In this document: positions 26,893-34,651 of the stretch, piece after piece
Numbering within the stretch: the stretch's first letter is position 1
How the letters are laid out: each line of letters begins with the position of its first letter
NCBI GenBank assembly: GCA_018266555.1
Contig: JAFEAF010000006.1
Coordinates: 269,338-333,337 of the forward strand
DNA from: Bacteroidota bacterium
GTDB taxonomy: Bacteria; Bacteroidota; Bacteroidia; Chitinophagales; Chitinophagaceae
DNA length: 64,000 nt
Reading direction: 5' to 3'
The notes under the pieces: generated by a model
What the model saw: the letters and a program-made list of their open reading frames with translations, nothing else
What the model was told of the DNA's origin: nothing
The model's database searches: none
Position numbers and translations under genes: made by a program

Positions 26893-27864
26893 ATGAGAAC
26901 CCGTGTTCAAACAGTGCGAAATGTTGCACTTTTCTTTTCATTCTTTTTTATTTCAATTCAATCTTTCTCTCAATCTGTTGCTGTTGCCAACGGGAAAGTT
27001 GAAATTGGCCTTGGCCTTGGCCCCAGTTTTTTCCTTGGTGATTTAGGAGGTACCCGGGGTATAGGAAGAACCTTTGTAAAAGACGTGAATTTTCCGTTTA
27101 CAAAATTGATGAAAGGCATTTATATAAATGTGTATCCCACCGAATGGCTGGGCTTTCGTATAGCAGCCAACCTCGGTGAATTGGAAGCATTTGACAGTAT
27201 CATTACGAACCATGGAGGCGAGGAACTGGAGCGGAAAAAAAGAAATCTTGATTTCAGATCAAAATTATCTGAAGCATATGTAGCTGCAGAGATTTATCCT
27301 ACCGTGTTTCTTGAAAAGTATGACGGCTTGCTTCACAAGCTACGTCCCTATGGTGTTTGCGGAATTGGCGTATTTCATTTTAATCCACAAGGAATATATA
27401 TTGCACCCAATGGTGCCCAGAGCTGGGTGTATTTGAAACCGCTGATGCTTGAAGGGCAGGGAATGTCTGAATACCCCGATAGAAAACCCTACTCCCTGAC
27501 GCAATTGGAAATCCCGATGGGATTTGGGTTGAAGTACTACATTAAAGAAAACATGTACATCGGATTTGAAATATTACATCGGAAAACTTTTACTGATTAT
27601 ATAGATGATGTAAGCAAAACCTATATTGACCCATCACTTTTTGATAAGTATTTAACGCCATCGCAAGCTGTTATTGCCCGGCAATTAGAGTATAGGGAAA
27701 ACATAATCAATCCCTCAGTAAATCGCCCTTATATCAACGAACAAAGAGGCGATCCTAGTCAAAATGATGCTTTCTTTTCCGGTATACTTCGGTTTGGATG
27801 GCGATTAGGAGGCACACAAGACAGTCGCATCAAAAAACAGTTGAAGTGCCCGCACTTCTTCTAA
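26893..27864 (+). CDS. Outer-membrane beta-barrel protein
   Basis: A 323-residue exported protein with a signal peptide ending near residue 28 (IQSFSQS). The mature part begins with a glycine-rich first strand (KVEIGLGLGPSFFLGDLGG) and alternates amphipathic strands such as IYINVYPTEWLGFRIAANLG, PYGVCGIGVFHFNP, EIPMGFGLKYYIKENMYIGFE and SGILRFGWRLGG near the end, as expected for an OmpA-like or DUF6089-type barrel. It is followed after 22 bases by a small exported protein with a T9SS-tail-like fold, probably in one operon. Specific function unknown. Confidence 0.75.
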   Translation: MRTRVQTVRNVALFFSFFFISIQSFSQSVAVANGKVEIGLGLGPSFFLGDLGGTRGIGRTFVKDVNFPFTKLMKGIYINVYPTEWLGFRIAANLGELEAFDSIITNHGGEELERKKRNLDFRSKLSEAYVAAEIYPTVFLEKYDGLLHKLRPYGVCGIGVFHFNPQGIYIAPNGAQSWVYLKPLMLEGQGMSEYPDRKPYSLTQLEIPMGFGLKYYIKENMYIGFEILHRKTFTDYIDDVSKTYIDPSLFDKYLTPSQAVIARQLEYRENIINPSVNRPYINEQRGDPSQNDAFFSGILRFGWRLGGTQDSRIKKQLKCPHFF

Positions 27865-27886
27865 TAAAAATCCGAATCTAAACCCT

Positions 27887-28309
27887 ATGAAACAAAGATC
27901 AACTTTCAGAAAGTTTATCCGTTTCGCAGCAACACCAGTTGCACTTTGTCTCTTGTTCATGTTACCCGTTTTTGCATTAGCAACACCAGCTAAGAAAAGA
28001 GCTGCATTAAGCAAAACCGATCCATTGGAGGATAAACCGGGAAGAAAAGATAAATCTCCGGCGAAGAATAGTAATTCAGTGAAAATTTATCCCGATCCAT
28101 TAAAAAAAATTATGCATGTGGTAGCAAGGCAGAACAAAGGCAAAGAAATTGATTTTTTTGTATTTGACCTGGAGGGAACATTGGTGCTGAATTACCGGAT
28201 GAAAGCAAAAGATCATCAACGCATCATTGGCTTACCCAGGGGATCCTATGTGTACAACGTTTTTTGCGGAGACATCCAGACAGCCAGTGGCAATTTTGAA
28301 ATAAAATAA
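27887..28309 (+). CDS. Small exported protein consisting mainly of a T9SS-tail-like domain
   Basis: A 140-residue protein with a long signal peptide (to about residue 32, FALATP), a basic linker (~35-65, rich in Lys/Asp/Pro), then a domain that reads like a type A T9SS C-terminal domain: VKIYPDPLKKIMHVVA, IDFFVFDLEGTLVL, IGLPRGSYVYNVF, and the ending GNFEIK. In normal cargo this domain follows a large passenger; here almost nothing precedes it. It could be a stand-alone Ig-like periplasmic protein, a decoy or a passenger-less remnant. Confidence 0.6.
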   Translation: MKQRSTFRKFIRFAATPVALCLLFMLPVFALATPAKKRAALSKTDPLEDKPGRKDKSPAKNSNSVKIYPDPLKKIMHVVARQNKGKEIDFFVFDLEGTLVLNYRMKAKDHQRIIGLPRGSYVYNVFCGDIQTASGNFEIK

Positions 28310-28337
28310 TTTTTCAACTCTAAAATCAAACGCCGTT

Positions 28338-28465
28338 CCAATAAGCGCAGAGAGCTTAATAAAATCTAATACCTGGTTTACTTTAAAAACCTAATCCGTT
28401 CTCTATTGGTACTCTCATAGTATGTGTATGCCATTTTATTAAACACTCTCTGCTTTGCTTATTGG
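28338..28465. repeat. Long inverted repeat (27 paired bases, 67-base middle)
   Basis: The left arm 28338-28365 pairs with the right arm 28433-28465 in three blocks: CCAATAAGC/GCTTATTGG (9), GCAGAGAG/CTCTCTGC (8) and TTAATAAAAT/ATTTTATTAA (10), with a 3-base bulge and a small internal loop. The middle has minor hairpins of its own (GGTTT/AAACC). No target-site duplication is visible. It may be a structured RNA, a large terminator, or a MITE-like element. Confidence 0.6.
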
Positions 28466-28790
28466 ATAATTTTCTCTTACTTATTCTCGTGCACAATTTT
28501 TCAGGTTATACAACCCGGATGTTATCACACGTAATGTAACTAATAAACTATCAATTTATCCGTAGCTCACTTATCTAAAGATTTTCCACTATTTGCAGCT
28601 TCTGCGTACAGAATTTTATTTTAGTCATCCTTTCACTTTCTGGTTTATAAAGCTGAAATTTACCTTTCACAGCCCTGTTATTAAAGGGTTTATAAAAATT
28701 TTTCACCTCTCTTGTTCAATTTTTAAAAAACTGTCTTACTTTAGGTTAATCTTATCTGAAATATTTAAATTCAGGCGCCTGGCCTTAAAG

Positions 28791-28840
28791 CAGGGGCAAA
28801 TACCGAAAAGCCATAAGAGTAGGTAAAAATTAAACTGACT
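28791..28840 (+). promoter_or_regulatory. Structured leader motif, copy A
   Basis: Just before the Yip1-type gene: TACC (801-804) pairs with GGTA (822-825) around GAAAAGCC and ATAAGAGTA, followed by TTAAACT. Copy B at 29571-29638 keeps CCGAAAAGCC, ATAAGAGTAGG and TTAAACT while the outer pair changes from A-U to G-C and a hairpin is inserted. Coordinates give the conserved core. Confidence 0.5.
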
Positions 28841-28846
28841 TTTGAA

Positions 28847-29524
28847 ATGGATCAACAACAAACCCCCACTCCCCCGCCTGCAGCACCACCAACACCCCCT
28901 TCTCCTTCACGGACAAGTGGCGTTAATATAGTGGATCGAGCCAAAAACATTTTAATAACTCCCAAACCAGAATGGGAAATAATTGAAAAGGAAAAAACAA
29001 ATAATGTAACCATCTTTACGACCTATGTACTTCCTTTTCTTCTCATTGGAGCATTTGCTTCTTTCATAGGTTTTGGATTTATCGGCCTACAGGGTATTAA
29101 ATTCGGAGCAGCACAGGGCGCCATAAAAGGATTGATTTTTGTAGTTTCCACATCTATACTGGTATTTGCGATGGCTGCTGCCCTTGATGTATTAGCACCA
29201 TCTTTTGGATCAGAAAAAAACTGGAACAAGTCTTTTCAATTAGCTGCATATTCTTTAACCGCTGCTTACCTGGGTGCCATATTCTGGTTATTCCCCGCTT
29301 TATGGATATTAGTGTTGCTTTGTTCATTGTACAGCCTTTATGCTCTTTATACTGGTATGCCAGTATTGAAAAAGACACCGGTGGACAAACAAATTGCTTA
29401 TTTCGCAGTAATCTTATTGGTCACAGTTGTTTTGGTGATACTTCTGAATTTGCTTATGAATGAAATTGCCAAAGCATTTAGACCCGATCCTTTTGCACAA
29501 TATCGCCGGTTATTGGGTCAATAG
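28847..29524 (+). CDS. Yip1-family membrane protein
   Basis: A 225-residue protein. Residues 1-25 are a Pro/Thr/Ala-rich cytoplasmic head, then VNIVDRAKNILITPKPEWEIIE, a segment characteristic of bacterial Yip1-domain proteins, and about five membrane spans (~45-65, 75-105, 130-150, 150-170, 180-205). It ends with FRPDPFAQYRRLLG. The function of bacterial Yip1 proteins is not established. It is preceded by the structured leader and followed by another membrane gene with the same leader. Confidence 0.8.
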   Translation: MDQQQTPTPPPAAPPTPPSPSRTSGVNIVDRAKNILITPKPEWEIIEKEKTNNVTIFTTYVLPFLLIGAFASFIGFGFIGLQGIKFGAAQGAIKGLIFVVSTSILVFAMAAALDVLAPSFGSEKNWNKSFQLAAYSLTAAYLGAIFWLFPALWILVLLCSLYSLYALYTGMPVLKKTPVDKQIAYFAVILLVTVVLVILLNLLMNEIAKAFRPDPFAQYRRLLGQ

Positions 29525-29570
29525 TTAATTTGTTATTTAATTTCATTTTTTTCATTCATAAATAAAAAAC

Positions 29571-29638
29571 TTAAAAGGCGGATGCCGAAAAGCCTGCCTG
29601 TCATTAAACAGGCGAATAAGAGTAGGCTGAACTTAAAC
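29571..29638 (+). promoter_or_regulatory. Structured leader motif, copy B
   Basis: Before the 29652 membrane gene: GCC (584-586) pairs with GGC (625-627), enclosing GAAAAGCC, a 6-bp hairpin GCCTGT/ACAGGC (596-613) and AATAAGAGTA. An alternative pairing AGCCT (591-595) with AGGCT (624-628) uses the same GG, so two exclusive folds exist. TTAAACT follows as in copy A. Confidence 0.5.
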
Positions 29639-29651
29639 TAAATATTAAATT

Positions 29652-30146
29652 ATGCAACAAGTCAACCTTCATCAGCAAAAATTGATCACAGTACTTATTG
29701 GAATTGTCGGGATTATATTTTTGTTTTTACCCTGGCAGAAGATTCAGGGCGGCCAATCTTATATGGGTTTCTCCATTTGGGGAGGGATCATTTGCGGCGT
29801 TGCTATTGTTGCTCTCATAGCTAGTTGCTTAGTTGTTGGCGATAGAACAAAGCCTTTTGATAAACAGGGAAAAATGATTGCTATGATCTGTTTTGGCTTA
29901 ATGCTCCTGCTAACTATAATAATTTTAGCTACATCCGGTGGTACAAAACAACAAGCATTAAACCAATTTTATATTGTAGAGATAAAAACAACAACAGGTA
30001 TTGGTGTATGGCTCTCATTAATATTAGAGTTAGGTGGGATAGCCTGGGTGTCCGGAATTTTAAATCAACTTATACAACAAAAATCGTTTTCATCCGGCCC
30101 AGTTCCACCCTCAGCACCACCGCCACCTCCAACACCAAAAGCATAA
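29652..30146 (+). CDS. Four-span membrane protein of unknown function
   Basis: A 164-residue protein with four predicted spans (~13-28, 38-62, 75-93, 115-137) and a short cytoplasmic tail ending in a proline run (PVPPSAPPPPPTPKA). The Pro-rich tail mirrors the Pro-rich N-terminus of the Yip1-type protein just upstream, and both genes have the same leader motif, so they may act together at the membrane. No named family was recognised. Confidence 0.7.
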   Translation: MQQVNLHQQKLITVLIGIVGIIFLFLPWQKIQGGQSYMGFSIWGGIICGVAIVALIASCLVVGDRTKPFDKQGKMIAMICFGLMLLLTIIILATSGGTKQQALNQFYIVEIKTTTGIGVWLSLILELGGIAWVSGILNQLIQQKSFSSGPVPPSAPPPPPTPKA

Positions 30147-30183
30147 GGAAGCATGAAAAAAATTTATTGAATACTTTTATATA

Positions 30184-30300
30184 AAAGAGTTAAAAAAAGA
30201 ACCCCCGATGAGAATCGGGGGGCCCTAATCAAAAACCATTAACCATTAAACCTTATCCTATGAAAATTCAAGGCTAATATCGTAATAATTATTTAATACT
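30184..30300 (-). ncRNA. Candidate freestanding small RNA (copy 2)
   Basis: On the minus strand, antisense to neither flanking plus-strand gene, an 8-bp perfect stem CCCCCGAT-TCTC-ATCGGGGG (30202-30221) is followed by TTCTTTTTTT, a strong intrinsic terminator. Upstream is AAGGTTTAATGGTTAA, shared with the unit at 4878-4985. A TTTG at 30331-30334 and ATGTTTTG at 30303-30310 with 20-base spacing could be its promoter (-7 box two bases off), giving a transcript of ~110 bases. No reading frame of note. Confidence 0.5.
30192..30221 (-). terminator. Intrinsic terminator of the small-RNA candidate
   Basis: Perfect 8-bp GC-rich stem with a tetraloop followed by a T-rich tract on the minus strand. 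On the plus strand no T-run follows, so it does not serve the 29652 gene well. Confidence 0.85.
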
Positions 30301-30450
30301 GGCAAAACATCCAGAATTTTTTTTATAATTCAAAATATAATTTTCCCAAAATGTTGATTTGCCTCAATCTAAGAAAGATTCAGGTGATAGCTATTTAATA
30401 ATTTTTCCTTTGAATTGTTTTTTACCAGTTTTTATTAGCCGGTAAATAGT

Positions 30451-31008
30451 ATGAAAAAAACAGTAGTCGCCATCACGGGAGCCAGTGGTTCTATTTATGC
30501 TAAAATCTTATTAGATAAACTTGTCATATTAAAAAAGCAATGGAATGAACTTTCTGTAGTAATGACAGAAAATGCCCGAGAGGTTTGGAAAACGGAACTG
30601 GGAAATGCCAACTTCCAGAATTATCCTGCAAAATTTTATTCAACACAGGATTTCATGGCGCCCTTTGCTTCTGGCTCGGGTCAATATGAAACGATGCTGA
30701 TCGTTCCCTGTTCAATGGGAACGCTGGGCCGCATTGCTTCTGGCGTTTCCAATGATCTTATATCAAGAGCGGCAGACGTAATATTGAAAGAAAGAAGAAA
30801 ATTAATCTGTATGGTTCGGGAAACGCCTTATCATCTGATTCATATCAGGAATATGGAAACGGTTACCCTTTCCGGGGGGATCATTTGCCCTGCCACTCCT
30901 TCCTTTTACAGCAAACCTAAAACAATAGAAGAAGCTGCAGCTACTGTAGTAGACAGGATTTTGGATCTTGCCGGCTTCAATATTCAGACTTATCGATGGG
31001 GAAAATAA
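30451..31008 (+). CDS. ubiX: UbiX-family flavin prenyltransferase
   Basis: A 185-residue protein with the N-terminal FMN loop TGASGS (residues 9-14), VPCSMGTLGRIASGVSNDLI (~90-109) and RRKLICMVRETPYHLIHIRN (~118-137). UbiX makes prenylated FMN, the cofactor of UbiD-type decarboxylases, from FMN and dimethylallyl phosphate. In Bacteroidota it may serve menaquinone-related or aromatic-acid decarboxylation; no ubiD gene is in this window. It stands alone between divergent or convergent neighbours. Confidence 0.94.
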   Translation: MKKTVVAITGASGSIYAKILLDKLVILKKQWNELSVVMTENAREVWKTELGNANFQNYPAKFYSTQDFMAPFASGSGQYETMLIVPCSMGTLGRIASGVSNDLISRAADVILKERRKLICMVRETPYHLIHIRNMETVTLSGGIICPATPSFYSKPKTIEEAAATVVDRILDLAGFNIQTYRWGK

Positions 31009-31058
31009 AAAGTATTAAAAAAATTTGCCAACCAGTCATTTTAAATATGGTACAAAGT

Positions 31059-32462
31059 TTATTTCTTTTTACTTTCTTGAAACGGGTTTAGAAGAAGAGA
31101 GAATAATATACCAGTGCTGTTCAAGTGAATTTTTCCATAACCAATACCATCAACCGGGATCTTAATGTAAGGTTCAACTGTTACTGAAATCATTTTAGTG
31201 ATTCTTCGCTGATAGACTCCGGATAGTGATACCACAGAAAATAAGTGTTTGTTCTTATTTTCAAAATTTACTTCGTTAGTGGTAGTTTGTCCCGTAGGTA
31301 GCTTTGAAATATAATTATACGTTTCCCGTTTCATAAGATAAGAGGAAATACCTATACTTCCGAATATTGAATGATTTGCTGAATGAGCGAAATTATAACT
31401 CAGCATTAATGGGATTTCATACACTTTACAGTCGGCATTTACTTGATTCAAATAAGGATAATAATTCCAGAAATTGTAAGGTGGATGATACTCATCAGGG
31501 GCTGCAGTGTATACCTTTCTGGCAGTATAGAAGCCGGTTCGCAATATATATTTGTCCTGAAAAGAAATGCCAAACCCAAATCCATAAACCGGTTTTAATT
31601 TCCCGGGATTGTGAATGCCTACAGCACTTACATCTGGTCCCGCAGAGAGAGTAAGAAAAAAGGTATTCCTTTTTCTATTCATCCGGCTATTTTTCCCCGT
31701 TTCTGAATTTGAACCGGATTTGGGCTGGAATATCTTACCTGTATTTTCATGTTTATTGTCAGGGATGGTTTGCAGAACTTGTTTTGTAGAGATATGAGGA
31801 ATACCGTAATCATTTGAAATATCTTTTCCCGCATCAGCATTCCTATTAGTGGAAGCTTTAGATTTTACTTCCGTTCCATTAATGATTAAATCATTTTTTG
31901 AAATATTATTCTCATTATACTTATTTAACTGCTTTGTAGCCTCTTCGGATAGCGTACCGGATACCGCTTGCTTTTTATTATCAGTTTTTACTGTTCGGGC
32001 TGCTGAGAAATTACTTTCAGCTGATTTTTTCAATCTTTCCTGGATCATGCTTAATAAAGACTGAATATATTTGTCGTGATCGGGTAATCCGCTCTTTTTC
32101 TCATCACTATTTTTTTGCTGAAATAAGCTTTTATTTGAATCTGGTACTGTATTCAGGATTTGCTCTTTATCTGATGAATCTTTTAAATTTTTTATTTTGG
32201 ATGAGGTACTTGTTTGAAAAGTGATTGACTTTGTAGAATTTAAATTATTATTGGTGCCCGGCCTTTCCAGAAAAAACAAGGTACTACCGCTAATCAACAA
32301 TGCAGTTAGGATCAGAAATATAATTTTCCTTTTATCATCTTTTTCCTGTGGCAGATGTTTATCAAGCAGTTTTTCCATCTTTTCCCAGGCTTTATCTTCA
32401 TAAGCCGGGTGATGATGGTCGGCAGCTTCTTTTATTTTTTTATCAAAATTTTCAAATGACAT
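31059..32462 (-). CDS. Membrane-anchored partner of the ECF factor with a C-terminal outer-membrane-barrel-like domain
   Basis: A 467-residue protein overlapping the upstream sigma gene by 11 bases. Residues 1-43 are cytoplasmic (AWEKMEKLLDKHLPQ, like anti-sigma partners), ~45-64 is one membrane span (KIIFLILTALLISGSTLFFL), ~65-255 a Ser/Lys/Asn-rich linker, and ~265-460 alternating aromatic strands (FFLTLSAGPDVSAVG, PVYGFGFGISFQDKYILRTG, YEIPLMLSYNF, GSIGISSYLM, VTVEPYIKIPVDGIGYGKI) typical of OMP_b-brl-type barrels. If both parts fold as read, the chain would link inner and outer membrane. The role as anti-sigma is inferred from gene order. Confidence 0.7.
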   Translation of the reverse strand: MSFENFDKKIKEAADHHHPAYEDKAWEKMEKLLDKHLPQEKDDKRKIIFLILTALLISGSTLFFLERPGTNNNLNSTKSITFQTSTSSKIKNLKDSSDKEQILNTVPDSNKSLFQQKNSDEKKSGLPDHDKYIQSLLSMIQERLKKSAESNFSAARTVKTDNKKQAVSGTLSEEATKQLNKYNENNISKNDLIINGTEVKSKASTNRNADAGKDISNDYGIPHISTKQVLQTIPDNKHENTGKIFQPKSGSNSETGKNSRMNRKRNTFFLTLSAGPDVSAVGIHNPGKLKPVYGFGFGISFQDKYILRTGFYTARKVYTAAPDEYHPPYNFWNYYPYLNQVNADCKVYEIPLMLSYNFAHSANHSIFGSIGISSYLMKRETYNYISKLPTGQTTTNEVNFENKNKHLFSVVSLSGVYQRRITKMISVTVEPYIKIPVDGIGYGKIHLNSTGILFSLLLNPFQESKKK

Positions 32463-33036
32463 TCCGGCTCAATTCAATTTGGTTTTTTTTAAATAATATT
32501 TTCTGTAATTGTTTTCTTGCTTTCGACAGATTAGACTTAGATGTCCCGGTGGATATTTCCAGTTTCTGCGCTATTTCATCGTGACTTAATCCTTCGATCA
32601 CAAAAAGATTAAATATTGTGCGGTAAGCAGGAGTAAGACCCTGAATAGCCCGTATAATTTCATCGTAAGACAATTTATCTACTGCATCTTCATCTTCCGA
32701 GGTGATCTGGTAAACCACATTTTCCAAATCGGTTACCATTTTATGTTTATGATATTTTCGAAAATGATCAATCGAAGTATAAACCATGATCTTACGCAAC
32801 CACCCTTTAAAAGAACTTATAACATCTGTATAAGCCGGTTGAAAACGATATATCTCATTGAAAACCTTCAGAAACCCGTCATTTAAAATTTCAATAGCAT
32901 CTTCCTCGTTATTTGTGTACCTGTCGCATATTGCCATAGCATAGCTATAGAAAGACCTGTATAAAATTTTTTGGCTCTCCCGGTTGTTTAGGGCGCAAGC
33001 CCCAACATGATGCATAAGTTCCTCGGCTGATAACAA
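32452..33036 (-). CDS. ECF RNA polymerase sigma factor
   Basis: A 194-residue ECF sigma factor. Region 2 covers ~25-100 (YAMAICDRYTNNEEDAIEIL, GWLRKIMVYTSIDHFRKYHK) and region 4 ~130-185 (TPAYRTIFNLFVIEGLSHDE, ISTGTSKSNLSKARKQL). It resembles the 11416 factor in layout. The 11-base overlap with the following gene indicates coupled translation with its membrane partner. No clear promoter was found upstream. Confidence 0.93.
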   Translation of the reverse strand: MLSAEELMHHVGACALNNRESQKILYRSFYSYAMAICDRYTNNEEDAIEILNDGFLKVFNEIYRFQPAYTDVISSFKGWLRKIMVYTSIDHFRKYHKHKMVTDLENVVYQITSEDEDAVDKLSYDEIIRAIQGLTPAYRTIFNLFVIEGLSHDEIAQKLEISTGTSKSNLSKARKQLQKILFKKNQIELSRNVI

Positions 33037-33172
33037 TTCCTGAAATATTTTCGTTTACAAATCGGCTTTTTAGAAAGAATGGTTGCCTGGGATAAACTCC
33101 AAATTATTTCATACCTGATGAATATTCAGTCATCATCAGGTCATGTAGGAAGAGTGGTAAAAAAACAGCTAT

Positions 33173-34237
33173 TTATAAAACGCCACGAGAATTTTTATGA
33201 TAAGCGATGTATAACAGAAGTAGCATGCTAATCCCTGTGATCCAGATAAAAAGATTTGAAAGCAATACCATCCTGACGGGGGTATAAAATAATATAGCCC
33301 CGATAATAATTGCGGTACCAAATGATAACCCAATGGCTCTTTCCGTTTTTCCTTTTAAAGACCGGATAAGCAAAGCAGTTGTGGAAGGAATGCTTGATTG
33401 AAGCAACCCTATACCTATACAAAATAAAATCAATTCATTCCTGAATAAAGTAATTAACGGGGTGGCAAGGCCAAGAGCAATATAAGTGTACAACCTCCAA
33501 CCCATTCGATCTGCCAAATACCCTCCGGCGATCTTTCCGGCAAAAGCTGCAGCAGCAATGGCAATCAGCCAGCTAAAATTATTGTGATGAATCAGTTGAA
33601 ATATATCCCAAATGGCAGAACGCATGGAAATAATCGTTAACAAAAGAATCATTATAAGATCATGTTGATCCAGATGAACTCTTTTACCAGCATTAGATTC
33701 ATTTTTTTCTGCCGAATACAATTTATTTTCACTGATTGGAAGTAAAGCTAAAAGGGAAAGTATTAATATAGCTGTAATGAAAAACCAGAAAGCTACATGC
33801 AGTTTTTCATAAGCAAAATATCCGCCGAAAATTAGACCGGCTACACCCGGTGCAGCAAATAAACCAATATGTGAAGCTTTATTTTTTTTAGCGCTAATGG
33901 TTCCTCCTGCCACATGATATACGGCGGAACCCACACCGGCCAATACAAGGGAAAGTTGAGGAAGAAATGAAAACAATACCAGCGCAACGATATTTAAACT
34001 GTATGCAACCAAGAGAAAGCTTTTTGGTGTCCTGAATTTTTCCAGCAAAAGAGCAACAGGATACTGCCCCCCGAATGCCAGTAAATTGTAAAGAAATAAA
34101 CCGAGGCTAATCTGTAACAAGTCCATTTTGAATTGAACAAGTGCCCCTAAAAAATAACCGGCAATCATATCATTCAGTCCGTGACCGGCGCCAAGTAATA
34201 AAATCATGCTAATGTTACTCTTAAACAAACTTTTCAT
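33173..34237 (-). CDS. Major facilitator superfamily transporter
   Basis: About 354 residues from the ATG at 34235-34237 (MKSLFKSNISMILLLGAGHG), which overlaps the upstream stop by four bases (ATGA). Roughly 11-12 hydrophobic spans are visible; KFRTPKSFLLV and LADRMGWRLYTYIA are the loop 2-3 and 8-9 positions of an MFS fold, the latter matching the D-R-x-G pattern. GHGLNDMIAGYF in span 1 recalls the Fsr-like drug exporter branch. The substrate is unknown. It is cotranscribed with two small paralogous membrane proteins upstream. Confidence 0.82.
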   Translation of the reverse strand: MKSLFKSNISMILLLGAGHGLNDMIAGYFLGALVQFKMDLLQISLGLFLYNLLAFGGQYPVALLLEKFRTPKSFLLVAYSLNIVALVLFSFLPQLSLVLAGVGSAVYHVAGGTISAKKNKASHIGLFAAPGVAGLIFGGYFAYEKLHVAFWFFITAILILSLLALLPISENKLYSAEKNESNAGKRVHLDQHDLIMILLLTIISMRSAIWDIFQLIHHNNFSWLIAIAAAAFAGKIAGGYLADRMGWRLYTYIALGLATPLITLFRNELILFCIGIGLLQSSIPSTTALLIRSLKGKTERAIGLSFGTAIIIGAILFYTPVRMVLLSNLFIWITGISMLLLLYIAYHKNSRGVL

Positions 34238-34623
34238 ATAATACTGAGTACGTATAAAAAAATATAACTTACCAGGTTCATAATCACGGTTACAAGCCAA
34301 AGTTTGCCCTTTGAAACTTTAGAGTTCAAAACCATCATCATCAATCCTTCAATTACTACCGTGATTCCGAATAAAATGAGCCATTGTTCCGTTGAACTAA
34401 TCTTTTCACTAAAGAAATCAAGCCGGGTATTCAATAAATACCCAATAACCGTTGAAACCACATTTACTATTGAAGAATTTAAAAATGCTTTACCAAAATT
34501 ATTGATCCTGAAAAGGGATATTATTACGGCCTCAATTAAAATAACCAGCAACAGAACAAGAAGTAATATCCATAATACAGAATTCGTGGCGCCAATGGCA
34601 ACATCTAAAAGCAAAGTGTTCAT
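34234..34623 (-). CDS. Small membrane protein with two Glu/Asn repeats (paralogue B)
   Basis: A 129-residue four-span protein made of two similar halves. Half 1 has E31 in ILIEAVIISLF and GKAFLNSSIVN with N54; half 2 has E92 in VVIEGLMMMVL and KLWLVTVIMN with N116. The same pattern occurs in the 135-residue neighbour 28 bases upstream. Membrane-embedded acids spaced like this suggest an ion- or proton-coupled function, but no family was recognised. Its stop overlaps the MFS start (ATGA), pointing to a joint function. Confidence 0.75.
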   Translation of the reverse strand: MNTLLLDVAIGATNSVLWILLLVLLLVILIEAVIISLFRINNFGKAFLNSSIVNVVSTVIGYLLNTRLDFFSEKISSTEQWLILFGITVVIEGLMMMVLNSKVSKGKLWLVTVIMNLVSYIFLYVLSII

Positions 34624-34651
34624 AAAAGCTATTTTATATGATTCGGAACTA

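Larger units (their letters stand above)
28310..28846. other. 537-base gene-free region
   Basis: Between the T9SS-tail-like gene and the Yip1-type gene. It contains a long imperfect inverted repeat (28338-28465) and, at its right end, the first copy of a structured leader motif (28791-28840). A 77-codon frame at 28593-28826 has low-complexity Phe/Lys content and no start context, and is not called. Confidence 0.7.
30147..30450. other. Spacer before ubiX
   Basis: 304 bases. The left part holds a minus-strand terminator-ended unit (30184-30300). The right part is AT-rich leader DNA for ubiX, with a hairpin-forming TTTACC...GGTAAA pair ahead of the ubiX start. No coding frame. Confidence 0.55.

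Noticed and set aside
28338..28465. Inverted repeat as a complete IS or CRISPR element
   Set aside because: No transposase, no direct repeats with spacers, only one copy in the window.
28593..28826. 77-codon plus-strand frame in the 28.3-28.8 kb gap
   Set aside because: Phe/Lys/Ser-rich, no family or signal-peptide pattern, and its end overlaps the structured leader motif.
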